The translations under genes were made by a program, and so were the position numbers. The notes below the pieces were generated by a model, which worked only from the letters and a program-made list of their open reading frames with translations, was not told the origin of the DNA and searched no databases. From contig OX328123.1 in assembly GCA_946811695.1 (NCBI GenBank), positions 40,827,764 to 40,891,763 of the forward strand: a stretch of DNA of 64,000 nucleotides. Reading direction: 5' to 3'. The stretch is from Gonocerus acuteangulatus (lineage: Eukaryota; Arthropoda; Insecta; Hemiptera; Coreidae). Numbering within the stretch: position 1 is the stretch's first letter; every line of letters begins with the position of its first letter. This document shows, one piece after another, positions 9,765 through 20,674 of this stretch.

Positions 9765-12700
9765 GCAGTTGAGGTTCCCCATGAACCTACAATCACCATT
9801 TAAAATCAATTTTACTTTCTTTTCCTCCCTTTATTTGTGTTTATATTTAATTTTGAAACCAACTGTAACGTTACTGCTGTCAGTTGGTTTTCTAATTTGA
9901 AATTTGCTTAACCTTTTCATTAAGAAATTTATTAAGCTTTGAGAATTAAAATATCATTTCAGTATATAAAAATTTCAATGACTGGTATTTTTATTTCTAG
10001 AGATCATGAGCTCAAAGCTTGTTAGGGAACATATTAAAAAAGCATAAATGAATGCAATAAAATTATAGGTTGGCAAAGATGATGTGGTTGTTAGTATAAT
10101 TTTATATGGAACTGGTAAATGCCAATTCTCCTTGTATAATACTGTCTCTTCTACTTCTTCTTCCATTCATCCATACTCCATGCCATATTACTTATTTTAA
10201 ATTGTAGGTTTCCGAAATACACCCTGTGTTATATTACGCTAAAAATTTCTCATTGTTTTTAAGCACAGAGATTCTAAGGTGAGAATGTATGTAAGACTCA
10301 TTTGTTCTCTACCTCCTATAATTTCATGCAACATAACATTTGTATTTGTGTGCTTAATTCATAACCTTCAACTTTGTTTCCAGGATGATTCTTTGGAGAC
10401 AGAATCCCAGAATTTGGCACGAGCTTCTGATAAAATCATCCCTAAAAAACGGAATATACCAAAACCAAAAACCTTGGGTTAGTATTGACAGTTTTAGTTT
10501 AACGTAGAATAATTTTTGACAATGATGACATTTGCTGTTTAGAAATGTAGAGATAAGATTTAATTTTTTATCAGACTGTTGTTTGTAAAATGTAAGACCT
10601 GCTCTAACAGGTTGAAATTGAATGTTTCTAAAACATCAAGTGTTACTTAAGTAAATTTATTGTTATAAAAGTAAAAAACTCCACAAATTAGATATGAACA
10701 TACGCATTAGTAGGGAGGCAGTGCTTTTCTTCCATAGAATAATTTAGTCATTATTCATATAATGGGTGGTGTGATTAAAACGGAGTTGATGCTACCACTT
10801 CAATATTTTGAAGTTGAAACTACCTTTAGTGTGATTAAACCAGAGCTACAACTACCCCCTGTAGATATATCTTGGTTTTCCCGGAGAGGTAGTTACAACT
10901 TCATTTTTGTTGTGATAAAAGAGAAGCTACAACTACCTAGGTGTAGTTACATCTTTGTTTTCTTGAAGTCTGAGCAGACTTCACTTTTGTCAGCTATTCT
11001 TCATGATCAGAATTATTACTATATTAATTATTTCTTTGGTTTAGGGACGTATATAGGAAATAATTTTTGACTAACGTCGAGTTTTGGGCTATTTTACACC
11101 CAAACAAATTTCTGTTTTCTGGACTAAGTGATATTATTTAATTTATTTTTGATGCATTATTATCGATTAAATCAAATTAAATTTCGGGGGGGGGGCTGCG
11201 GATATAGAACGTGTTTTTGGGAAACTGAAACAAAGGTTCCCAATTCTTGGCAATTGTGTAAATGCAGCACTTGAAAGAATACCAAAACTAGTAATGATAT
11301 GTGCAGGACTGCATAATAATGCTAAAAATCTTAAAGACCCTTTGAAGTTTGAGGAATTTGACCATGTTGCAGACAGTGGTGCAACAAAAGTTCGTGGAGA
11401 AGAAAAGCAAAATAAAATGCTATTTATAATGATGCTATTAATAATGCCTAATTAATTAGTATATTTGATTTAATATAATTTTTGTAATAAATCAAGTTGT
11501 ACATTAATCACTTTGTTTATTAAATCAATATAATTTTTTATATAAAATCTATATCTAGAGATTTCTTATCAGTTATTCTTTCATCTTCAGATGACGATGA
11601 CATTTTACACAACTTAACTACTGCTCAACGACTAGAATGAATATTTGCCTAGCAGAGACTGACAAGGAAGAGTACTAACGAAAACAGTAAATAAAACCTG
11701 TAGGGGTAGGAAACACGTAGGGGTTGACACGTTCGAACATGAAAGGTAGATACTACTACAGGGTAGTTGCATCTACCCATAGTTGTAGCTTCAGTTTTCC
11801 CGCTACCACTCCATCTAGGGTAGTAGTAACTATGGAGTACACCGTAGTGTCTACTAGGTAGACACTTCGTTTTTATACACCACCCAATATATCCTCATAT
11901 ACTATTCGACAGGGCCGCCACATGGGGGGGGGACAACCAGGTACTGTGGTCCCGGGCCTCCCTAATTGGAAAAAAATGTATAGGTACAGCTTGTAAAAAG
12001 AATGGGGTTTAGAAATATAGACGGGCATAGCTTGTATTGGAATAGGATCTATATTTTTTTTTAATGTTCATAAACGACAAAACAAGTGCAGTCCCAGAAT
12101 AGTATATTTCATTAGGAGTCGTAATAAAACTGCAAGTACCGAAAGTGACCTTTGCTGCACCGATTGTCGGCTTTTATTCTCATTTCGCTCAAAACTCAAG
12201 ATTTAAATAATTTTAAAAGGTCCAAAGTCCTATAGCAAAGTACTAGAATTTTCAGTCTGGCTCGGAGATGTGGCGGCCCTGCTATTTGATCAGAAGATAA
12301 TTAAATTTCATGCAATGATTCCAACACTTATTTTTTATTTGATTGATTCTTCTAGGCAAGCAAATAGTTGAATCTGCTGAAGAAGTAGCAAAATCTCTTC
12401 CAGGAAAAAAGGAAGAAACAGAAGCTCACCTTCTTCATAAACTGCTTTATAAAGATGAACCACTTACTGAGACTATTTTGAAAGCAGTTTCAGGAAAAGA
12501 TGCTTTAAAGTAAGTCAACACTTTTTTTTTTTTTTTATTTATTTTTTTTTTTATTTTTTTTTATTTTTTTTTTTTTACGGAGCACTGACTTCTGGGCCAT
12601 TAGCACCGACATCCAAGGTGCAGTGAGGAATTTTCTCAACGAGCCATGAGATGAGAAAATTCCTGCTGCCAGTGGGATTTTTTAAAATTTGAGATGCATT

Positions 12701-15700
12701 AAGATTTTTTATTGAAAGTTATGGTATTAACAGTGAGTATTACACATTTTGCAGAGGCCTTCTGTCAAACATGCCTGTAGAAAGACCTCGAATCCCTATC
12801 CAAAAGAAAACCAAACCTGATCGTGAGTACTCCAGAGCAGACAGAGTAAGAGATGTCTTGGGGAATAAGGCATCATTCTATCGGCCTAAAGGTTCCTTGT
12901 AAGTTTCATTTCATTTAAATTTGGTCCTGTGTTGAATTTCACTATAATGCTTGTAGTGAGTGTCTTTCTTTCTATTAATGCCAATAAAATAAATTTAGGT
13001 ACGTTTAGAAAACTGTTGATTAAACTGGAATTCATCAACAGAATACAAATTACAGTTATGAGCAAGTACTCTCCAAAACAGTAATTAACATGCACAATAG
13101 TTAATAAATAATATTATTATAGAATTTTATTTATTTATGAGCATCCTCAACAAAGGCGGTTTTGCTTATTATTACAGAATTGCTTTGGAATAAAAACGTA
13201 CTCTGTTGAGGAACATTTAAATTTTATATTCAAACTGTTTGTAAGGAATCCTGGGCAATAACAAAGGAGAATAAAATAGCTGCTATAATTGATGTAAATA
13301 AGAGTTAAATTATGTTGGTTCCTATGGCAGGAAGGCCGTGGATTCCTTAAAAAATTCCTCTCTCTACCATGCATGATTAGAAAGTTTGACGACCTTTAGA
13401 TTAGCTGGCAATTATGACCTTAGAAGTAGAAAAAAACTTTTTCTTACCAAAAGCTGAGTAAGGATTTGGGTTTATAGAATTAAAACTATTGTTTGTTAAA
13501 TGTCGATACTCCTCATCATTATTATTTCAAACTAATTATTTTAATATTTGAATTAATCATGTGATTTAAAAATAAATCTAAAATTGAAATGTAATGTTTT
13601 TAAAAAATTTTTGTGTGTGTGTGTTTAACGCTACATCAACAATCGGGCAATTAATGCCAAGGTATTTAGAGGTTGCCACCCATTTAAATGGTGTTCGATC
13701 ACCTATTCAGGTACTGGCCACGCCCGACTTTGCCCTTATTATTTTCACAAATTGTTTGAGTGTAAATTTATTTATTTATGAGGATTTAGAGCTAGCAACT
13801 GGGCGATAAGCTCTATAAACACGTAGAGTGCAAACAAAATAAAAGATCTAGAAAATCAAAAATAAAACATTTAAATAAAAAATGAAATAACTGAATGTAT
13901 CAACATTAATGCTATATAAGACCAAAAAAAAAAAAGAAAGGCAAAAAGAGAAAAATAAAATACTAAAAATGCCAAATATAAAGGTCAACTATAAAATACA
14001 AAACAGGTAGGTAAGTAATAAATTATTTTTAATAAACTAAATATGCGAGCTTTTCGCTATATTTTGTACAAATAAAATTTAATTATAAAATTAATTTTAA
14101 CATATAAAAAGTCTAAAATGATGGATATGTGTGGGCTACCATCTGGCAAAAGTTCGTACATATCACGTGGTATGTTGATGTTTTCTTGTTTTCTGCAGTC
14201 TGTCAGTAAGTGGTTTACAGTTAATGTCTTATTGCATTCTGTACATAGTGGTATGTATTGTTTTGTCATCAAGTAAGAGTGAGTAAGTAGAGTATGTCCT
14301 ATTGTAAGTCTTGTAAGGACTACTTCTTCTCTCCGGCAGCTTCTATAGCTGGAGTTCCATTGTTTTATGAATGGTTTTATCTCCCGAAGCTTGTTTTCAT
14401 TTAAAGATAACCATTCAGCCTGCCATTTGAGTACGTGAGTCCTTACAACCTGTTTCATTTCGGGTTCTGTTACCAGTAAAAAGTCTTCAGTGCGACATCT
14501 TGTAGCTAGCTTTGCTAAGATGTCTACGTCAGTCGTTCTAAGTAAATTATAGTGTCCTGGTAGCCACAGCATAGAATTCCCAATGTTATTATGTTGTAAT
14601 GTGTTTATCTGTTCAAGAATATCTGTGACTATTGGATGAGTGTTATAAATGTCTGTGAGGGAGAACAAAGAACTTAAAGAGTCTCTGAATAGGGTGATGT
14701 GTTTCTGTGTAGTGATGGACACGTTTGACAGGGCAAGGTAAATCCCGAAGAGCTCGGCAGTATAAATGCTTGAAGCATTTGATAGTTTTGCCTTAAATAC
14801 TCTATCTTCCACGATTGCTGCTGAACCTGTGCCACTGCTTGTTTTTGAGCCATCGGTATAAATACTATATGCTCCCACATAATTTGTCATTATAGCATTT
14901 ATTTCATGTTTATAAGTGTGGTGAGATTGTGGATTGTTTTTATTGTGTTTTGATAGTGAAATGTCAATTTTTAAGTTCTTTGTTCTCCATGGAGGTTGTG
15001 ATAGTGTTTTAAAAACATGTACTGATGTTTGTAATATATTGGAGTGACGGGTGTATTCTAAAATTCTGATGTTCAATGGTTTTTGCAAAGTTGTATTTGT
15101 ATATCTGGTATGAAGTTGATTAAATAAAATGTTTTTTGTACAAAAGAAATTTTGCGATTTTAGTTTAATAAAATAATTTGTGCACAGTACCTGCCTTCTG
15201 TACTCTAGAGGTGGCTCGTTTGACTCAACATAGAAGCTACTACAAGGACTAGATCTGAAAGCGCCAGTTGCTAGTCGTAGTCCTGTATTGTGAATTGTGT
15301 CTAGTAGTTTCAGTGAACTTTGACTGGCCGATGAATATGCTGTTCAACCATAATCCAGCAATGACCTGGTATAGGCTCGATAGAACATCAGCATAGAGCA
15401 CCTGTCAGCACCCCATTTAGAATTACTTAATATCCTCAATAAATTCAAAGATTTTTTGCATTTAAGGAGGAGACCTTTTAAGTGGGGTAACCAAGTAAGT
15501 CTAGTGTCAAAAGTAAAATTTCAGATTGTCAGTCAATGCGATTTTCTGTTGTCCTAATTTGAGTTCTATGTATGGCTTCCGTCTCTTTCTTGTGAAAATT
15601 ATACATTTCGTTTTTTCTTGAGAGAATTGGAAGCCAGATGTTTCATCCCATTTTTCTATTGCATTTATTGTAGTTTGTAGGTTCGTTTCAGCTGTCATTG

Positions 15701-18424
15701 CATGTTTTGTTGAAGTGTATATTAGCAAGTCATCAGCATACAGACAATATGATACAGTCTCAGGTATATACTCTTTGACAGAATTGATTGCAATATTAAA
15801 TAGTCTCGGACTCAGAACACCTTGAGGCACTCCATTTTCTTGAACGTATACATCTGATAACGTTGCACCTATCCTCACACGGAATCGTCTCTTAGACAAG
15901 TAGTTGGAAATACTACTTGAAACATATTCCCGTGAATTTTGCAACTGCATCAAAATCAAGCATCTCCAGACAGTATCAAATGCCTTCTTTATGTCTAAAG
16001 ACGCTGCAAATAATGATTCTTTTTTCAAAAAGGCATTAAGAATGTCATTTTCTAAGACAGATATGCGGTGCATTGTTGAATGGCCTAGCCTAAATCCACA
16101 TTGGCGTTCTGATAAAAGATTTTTGTTTTCTAGAAACCACCATAACCTTTTGTTGAGCATCTTCTCCAGAGTTTTACTGAGACAGCTGGTGAGAGATACG
16201 GGCCTGAAACTGGTTGCTAGATGTTTTTCTTGGTTGTTTTTCAGTATAGGAATTATGATAGACTCATTCCAACTTGGAGGATAGGCACCATCCCTAAAAA
16301 CTACATTTAAAACCTTTAGGAGGAGGCAATGACCTGAGCTTGGTAAATGTTTTAGCATATCGTACGTGATACAGTCTGGTCCAGGTGATGATTCTTTAGT
16401 ATGTTTTAAGGCGATTTTAAGTTCCTGCATGGTAATAGAGTCGTTTAGTAGATTGTCCTCATCATGTACATTACGTAAAGGTGTATTGTCTGTCTGTAAT
16501 TTTTGTAAAAGGAATGTTGGATCAAAGTTGTTGTCGCTAAATGTTTTTTCGAAATGTAAACCTAATAAATTGCTAATGTCTTTTGGGTCAGTAATTATTT
16601 TGTCGTCGTTTAAGAGTCCTGTTATAGGTAGTCTCTACTTTCTATGCTGAATTTTATTTACCTCATTCCATATTTCACGGGCAGATGCCCTACTATTGAT
16701 GTTTGAGAGGAACTCTCTCCAACATAGACGTTTCCTATTTTTAATTATCCACTTCGCCCTTGCCCTTTTTTCCTTGTAGTTTATAAGGGACTCATCTGAT
16801 GGATGCCGACAAAAAAAATTTAGTGCCTTTCTTCTTTCGCTTATTGCCATCCTACATTCCTCATTCCACCAAGGACACGGGGTTTGAGTGTATGTATTTG
16901 TAGTTGCTGGTATACTTTGATCAGCTGCTTCAGTTATTAGTTTAGTAAGTCTCTCAACTGTATTTACAGAGTGTAAGTCTTGTTTGTTGGTAATATAGTC
17001 CTGAAATGTAGCCCAATCTGCTTTCCTAGTATTATATCTAACCTGATTCTGAAATATGGGAGAAGGTATTGCAATCGAAATAAAAATCGGATAATGGTCA
17101 CTAGAGTAGGTATCTTTGCTAACCTCCCACTCTAACCGGGTGTATATTGATGGCGAGCAAGCGGATATGTCAATGTTTGTTAGTGTGTCCTAGAACATAA
17201 ATGAGTCGGTGAGTCTGAGTTCAATGTCATTAAGTCAACATTTTCCAGTATATTCTGTATGAGTTGCCCTCTACTGTTGGTAAATGATGAGTGCCACATT
17301 GTGGATTGCGCATTTACATCAGAGAGAAGCAACAATGGGGACGGTAATTGTGTAAGTAAATCTTGTATCATGTTAGAGTCAATTGGTTCACTTGGTGGAA
17401 GATAAAGTGAACAGACAATCAGCCTGAAGGGAAGGCGTACTGAGACCGCAACTGCTTGCAAACCTGTCAGCAACCGTATGGGCTCACTGCATATACTATC
17501 TTTGACGAAGATGGCTACACCACCATATGCCTTACCACCCAGACAATAATCATTTCTGTAAATAGAAAAGCCATGCATGCTGATAGACTTGCTTGGAATA
17601 GTGTGTTTCCTGTAATGCGAGTATGTCATGATGTTTGTCGCACAACAGGCACTTCAAATCATCAAAATGTCTCTCTAAGCCATTTATGTTCCATTGGAGC
17701 ACACTCATTAATTAAATATTAAATGATAAAATACGAAAAATAAAATTATGAAACAAAATTAAAAATTAACCTTTTTGGACTTGAAACTACCTGACCTTTT
17801 AGTTTTGCCTGCACCCTTCGGTTCATAAGCATTCTTTCTTTTTGAGTCACTACTGTCTTCAGAGTGTAAATAAATAATATCATTTCCAGGTGATCAAAAA
17901 AATCTCTTTTTTTCAAAATTGGACTTAGGGTTATTTTACTTTACTTTCCAGTAATCGAGAAGTTAGAGTGGATCTATTTGGAGAAAAGCCTTTAGGCATC
18001 TTCAGAGAAAAAGGAGAGTTAGATGGTGGAACTGTATCTTTGAAGACTTGGGATTCTTTGCGAGAAAGAGATCTTCAACTGCTTATTACTCACCCTCCTA
18101 AGAACATATATGAGCAAATGATAATTTGGACTAAACGAGGCATACTTTGGAAATTTCCTATTGACAATGAACAAGGTAATTAAATTCATGGAAGAAGAAA
18201 GCTCTTCAAATCTCTTTTGAATTCATTTGTTAGTTTATAGTTTACCACAGTGATTGAAGATTAAATGGAACCTACAAATACATCAAATAAATGAAATTAA
18301 TTAATTACTTAGGACTTCATTAAGTCATATTATAATTTCTTCAACATTGAATCTATCGATAATGTCTCAAAAGAGATCAATCGCCATGGAGATGAGACAG
18401 ATGAAGATAATCAGTGCCCACCAA

Positions 18425-18457
<33 letters not shown>

Positions 18458-20231
18458 TATTTTTGCCAACATTTCAGCTTAATTTTCAAGCCTTTCACAG
18501 GGCTATTTGTATAATTTCTTCCTCTCTGATTTGCCCTTATAAAGGCTAAAGAAGATAAGTCAAAATATTGGCAAAAATACAAACTCATTATTAACATGGA
18601 TAATACAAACAAAAAGTTTGTTAACGAATTGACTATAAAACTTGTAGTTTGCTATGTTATTACTAGAGCCCGGAAGTTAGGCAAAATGCCTTTTTTATCT
18701 GACTGGATGTATTGAAGAATCAGATAGAAAATTAATATGTTTTCGTGCATTTAGGAAGTGTACAGACAATTTTTATTTTGCCTATTTTGGCTTCCATTGC
18801 CTATTTTAAGATTAAATGCCTTTTTTGGTCGTTATACATTTTTTTTTTCTGCGATTTAAACATTTTAAAAAGCACATAATGAATTTCCGTTCATCAAAGA
18901 AGAAAAAGGTTGCACAAATTAAACTACATATTGCCGTCACAAATATCTATTCGAAAGCTTATTTTCCCAACCCATGGATTTAACCTCTGTAAATAACAGA
19001 ACCTTCCTTAGTAGAAGGAGTGCACAAGCATAATGAATAGCAGGAAAGAGAGAGGATGAGGAAAGTACATCACCTCTCAATCCTCACACCCCTTTTGCTG
19101 TGACAATGGTGTAATTACCTGGTACTCCGGATCTCGAAATGATAAGATAATGCAGAGGAAGTTTTTCCATGATGAAAAAAGTTTTTTCTGTGAAGGTCTA
19201 TGACAGTTGATATTTTGAAAAAGCATCTTGTTGTAGCTTGTGGCAAGAGAAAATAAGAGTTTGTACACTAATTATGTGATAAATTGGTTATAAAAAAATG
19301 AATGACTATTTAAAATACATATTTTCATTAATAATGTATAAGATTCCTCTTTGCCTTCAATCCTAATAAATGCCTATTTTAATTACAGTACTGCCTATTT
19401 TCAGTATTTCAAGTGCCCTTTTGCCTGCCTATTTTAACCAAAAATAAATGTCTATCTTCCGGGCTCTATTTATTACCTATGAGAGCAATTCTTATGCTCT
19501 ACCCAGTCCACCAACTCAATCTACATTGGAATCCTGAATAAAACAGTAGCAGACAAAATGTTGAGTTCTGCCTGATTGCTTTATTTTGGGAGTATGATAT
19601 GAAGTCCTACCATCTCATATTAAATTAATAGAATTTTAACTATTCAATTAACACTAGATTTACCAGACCAGTCGTTTTGACTTGTCGTGGTTTTTCAATT
19701 CAAAATTCCTACTACATAAAACATTTGCTTTCCTAAATGATGTTATGACTTTTGTAGCTACAAAAGAGAATACATTTAATGAACTTAATGTTACTTTATA
19801 TATATATTAGTAACAAATATATTTTTTGTTATTGAAATTTATACCAGTACCAGGCCTATCTATATCTAGTGTTAAAATTCCATTAATCAAAAATTTAGTT
19901 TTATTAATGTTATACGAACTTCAATAACTGTGCATTTTCAATAATTCATGATTTACTAAATTACTGATTTTCAGGAATGGATGAAGAAAAAAATACAGAC
20001 TTTACTGGTCATGTTTTTCTTGAGACGCATCTGGAAGATTGGTGCCCAGAGAAGGGACCGATAAGGCATTTCATGGAGCTCGTGTGTGTTGGTCTCTCCA
20101 GGAACTACTACCTTAGTGCCCAGGAGAAGAAAGACCACATCCTTTGGTACAGAGACTTTTTTGCCAGCAAGAAAGAATTACTTCGTGATTTAGGAGCTGG
20201 AGAAGTAAAGGAAGCAGTACAATTACAATAG
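8994..20231 (+). CDS. MRPS31: Mitochondrial ribosomal protein S31 (mS31)
   Basis: Component of the small subunit of the mitochondrial ribosome. Exons: 8994-9012 (proposed), 9345-9454 (start uncertain), 10384-10477, 12356-12509, 12755-12898, 17952-18175, 19975-20231. The sum is 1002 nt (333 aa plus stop) with compatible phases. Diagnostic blocks: AEEVAKSLP (exon 4), VDLFGEKPLGIF, IIWTKRGILWKFPIDNE (exon 6), and in the last exon VFLETHLEDW and GPIRHFMELVCVGLSRN (from residue about 276), the most conserved mS31 segment. The short first exon MTALVY has a perfect GTAAGT donor. Its acceptor at 9343-9344 has a poor pyrimidine tract, and an alternative acceptor (9329-9330) would need another first exon; exons 3-7 are secure. 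The N-terminus is basic/hydrophobic, fitting a mitochondrial targeting peptide. Intron 3 holds Harbinger and hAT-like elements, intron 5 a 3.8 kb LINE. Confidence 0.92.
9720..9775. repeat. Poly-T tract, probably the A-tail of a minus-strand retroelement
   Basis: A run of about 33 T followed by ACTGCAGTTGAGGTTCC. The adjoining sequence matches no family that I can name in this window. Confidence 0.45.
11043..11195 (+). mobile_element. Nested fragment of the CATGGGCGTATATA hAT-like MITE
   Basis: GGACGTATATAGGAAATAAT, the following GTTTTGGGCTATTTTACACC, the CTAAGTGAT block and the TCGGGGGGGGGGCTGC end resemble the element at 47688-47906. It abuts the Harbinger transposase remnant, so it inserted into or recombined with that element. 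Confidence 0.55.
11198..11455 (+). pseudogene. Harbinger transposase (DDE nuclease), C-terminal remnant
   Basis: An open frame of 85 codons plus stop, too internal to start with ATG. It begins ADIERVFGKLKQRFPIL, which contains the third catalytic acid (the E of IERVFG) of the HARBI1-type DDE nuclease. It continues with IPKLVMICAGLHNNAK, the conserved CxxLHN helix. The first two catalytic Asp residues and the rest of the protein are absent, so the copy cannot be active by itself. Confidence 0.8.
11910..12281. mobile_element. hAT-like MITE with CAGGGCCGCCACAT ends
   Basis: 372 bp. The left end CAGGGCCGCCACATGGGGGG is the inverse of the right end ATGTGGCGGCCCTG. It is flanked by CTATTCGA (11902-11909) and CTATTTGA (12282-12289), an 8-bp duplication with one mismatch. 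Eight-base duplications and a C-A-G start are typical of hAT elements. A second copy is at 29286-29552. No coding potential. Confidence 0.85.
12512..12680 (-). mobile_element. tRNA-derived SINE, family 1, lacking most of the tRNA head
   Basis: On the plus strand a long T-rich tract is followed by TTACGGAGCACTGACTTCTG, then TTAGCACCGACATCCAAGG and GAGATGAGAAAATTCCTGCT. This is the reverse complement of the family 1 body. It breaks off in the box B region. Confidence 0.7.
13596..13745. repeat. Interspersed repeat, family 3 (SINE-like)
   Basis: Shares GAGGTTGCCACCCATTTA and GRCCAMGCCCGAC with 31145-31290. Also contains a short (TG)n run. The orientation and class are unclear. Confidence 0.45.
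14057..15088 (-). pseudogene. LINE ORF2 C-terminal part: RNase H domain and CCHC-like tail
   Basis: 343 codons open. RNase H motifs in order: YTDGSK (first Asp), YTAELFGIYLAL (Glu), LFRDSLSSLFSL (second Asp), and WLPGHYNL with a His. The fourth acidic position is replaced or shifted (TTDVDILAKLA). After it comes the typical terminal segment with CTECNKTLTVNHLLTDC, a zinc-knuckle-like C-x2-C...H...C. RNase H removes RNA from the RNA:DNA hybrid during target-primed reverse transcription. The frame is separated from the RT by about 400 bases with stops. Confidence 0.85.
15507..16430 (-). pseudogene. LINE ORF2 reverse transcriptase domain
   Basis: 307 codons open. RT blocks in order: SSPGPDCITYDMLK, WNESIIIPILK, SFRPVSLTSCLSKTLE, ASLDIKKAFDTVW (first catalytic Asp), NGVPQGVLSPRLFNIAIN, and CLYADDLLIYT (YADD catalytic box). 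All three catalytic Asp are present. It lies upstream of the RNase H frame on the same strand and downstream of the endonuclease. Confidence 0.92.
17180..17708 (-). pseudogene. LINE ORF2 endonuclease domain (frameshifted)
   Basis: Starts at 17708 with LQWNINGLERHFDDLK (the catalytic Asn in WNxNG). It continues to DILALQE, whose Glu is the metal-binding residue. It then shifts frame near 17600 and continues as YGGVAIFVKDSI, then SDVNAQSTMWHSS, the DxNA motif. The frameshift separates the two halves, so no functional endonuclease is made. The LINE 5' side begins just upstream with the ORF1 tail. Confidence 0.85.
18426..18455. repeat. Poly-A tract in MRPS31 intron 6
   Basis: About 30 A residues. 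A short inverted pairing (TTTTTGCCAACATTT around 18461, AATATTGGCAAAAATAC around 18562) surrounds the next 100 bases, suggesting a small retroelement or hairpin. Confidence 0.5.
18664..19468. mobile_element. hAT-like non-autonomous element with TAGAGCCCGGAAG ends
   Basis: 805 bp. The left end TAGAGCCCGGAAGTTAGGCA pairs with the inverted right end TAGAGCCCGGAAGATAGACA. It is flanked by GTTATTAC (18656-18663) and TTTATTAC (19469-19476), an 8-bp duplication with one mismatch. Repeats of TTGCCTATTTT occur near both ends as subterminal motifs. No transposase frame. It sits in MRPS31 intron 6. Confidence 0.75.
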
Positions 20232-20674
20232 TGTTTTTTTAATGTATTTAGCTTATAAGTAATATTTGTTATACAATTAAAACATTTGAAAGTTGATGAC
20301 TATTAAATTTTTTTTCTCCAAATTTTAAACATGATCTAATCATCAGATCAGCAGTGCATCAAATGATGATGAGTCTGATCAAGGGGTTAGAATTGTGCTT
20401 GCTACAGGTTCCCATTCTTTCTGAACGTCCATAGTGCACCAAGTTGGAAGCTCTTTCAATGTACTAAAATTCAAAATTTTAGTACAACTTAGTGTTTAGT
20501 GGAACACTAAAGAATTTATGATGTCAATAATTTTGTTTATGATTTAAAAATATTCTTCCTGAAACCTCCATTTTGTTTCATAAATAAAATTAGAAATAAA
20601 AACCTCCAAGATGTAATCTATTAGCAATTAATAGTCATTTATAGAAGTACCAAATAATTAAAATTTGGTTTTTC
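20232..20674. other. Convergent 3' ends of MRPS31 and ppk-A
   Basis: The two stop codons are only 443 bp apart and face each other, so the 3' UTRs probably overlap or abut. An AATAAA for the plus strand is at about 20583. Confidence 0.6.

Larger units (their letters stand above)
10763..11886 (+). mobile_element. PIF/Harbinger-like DNA transposon (deleted copy)
   Basis: The left end TGGGTGGTGTGATTAAAACG pairs with the reverse complement of the right end, TGGGTGGTGTATAAAAACGA. Next to the ends are repeated subterminal GTAGTTGYAWCTAC-type motifs. The element encloses the C-terminal part of a Harbinger nuclease (11198-11455). Flanking triplets are TAA and ATA, so the 3-bp duplication typical of Harbinger is not exact. 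It lies in MRPS31 intron 3. Confidence 0.75.
14057..17892 (-). mobile_element. Non-LTR retrotransposon with endonuclease, RT and RNase H (5' truncated, frameshifted)
   Basis: Lies antisense in MRPS31 intron 5. Reading the minus strand: the C-terminal tail of an ORF1 (17892 to about 17770), then ORF2 starting MSVLQWNINGLERHFDD at 17708. The endonuclease domain continues to about 17180 after a frameshift near 17600. A linker follows (WWNEEC, then 16850-16635), then RT (16430-15507) and RNase H (15088-14057). The order EN-RT-RNase H after an ORF1 fits the I/R1/Jockey group. Several frameshifts separate the domains, so the copy is inactive, but the long open RT and RNase H frames show it is not very old. 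The exact 3' end lies between about 13860 and 14057. Confidence 0.88.

Noticed and set aside
10762..11070. A 102-codon plus-strand frame
   Set aside because: It is made of the subterminal repeats of the Harbinger element, not of protein-like sequence.
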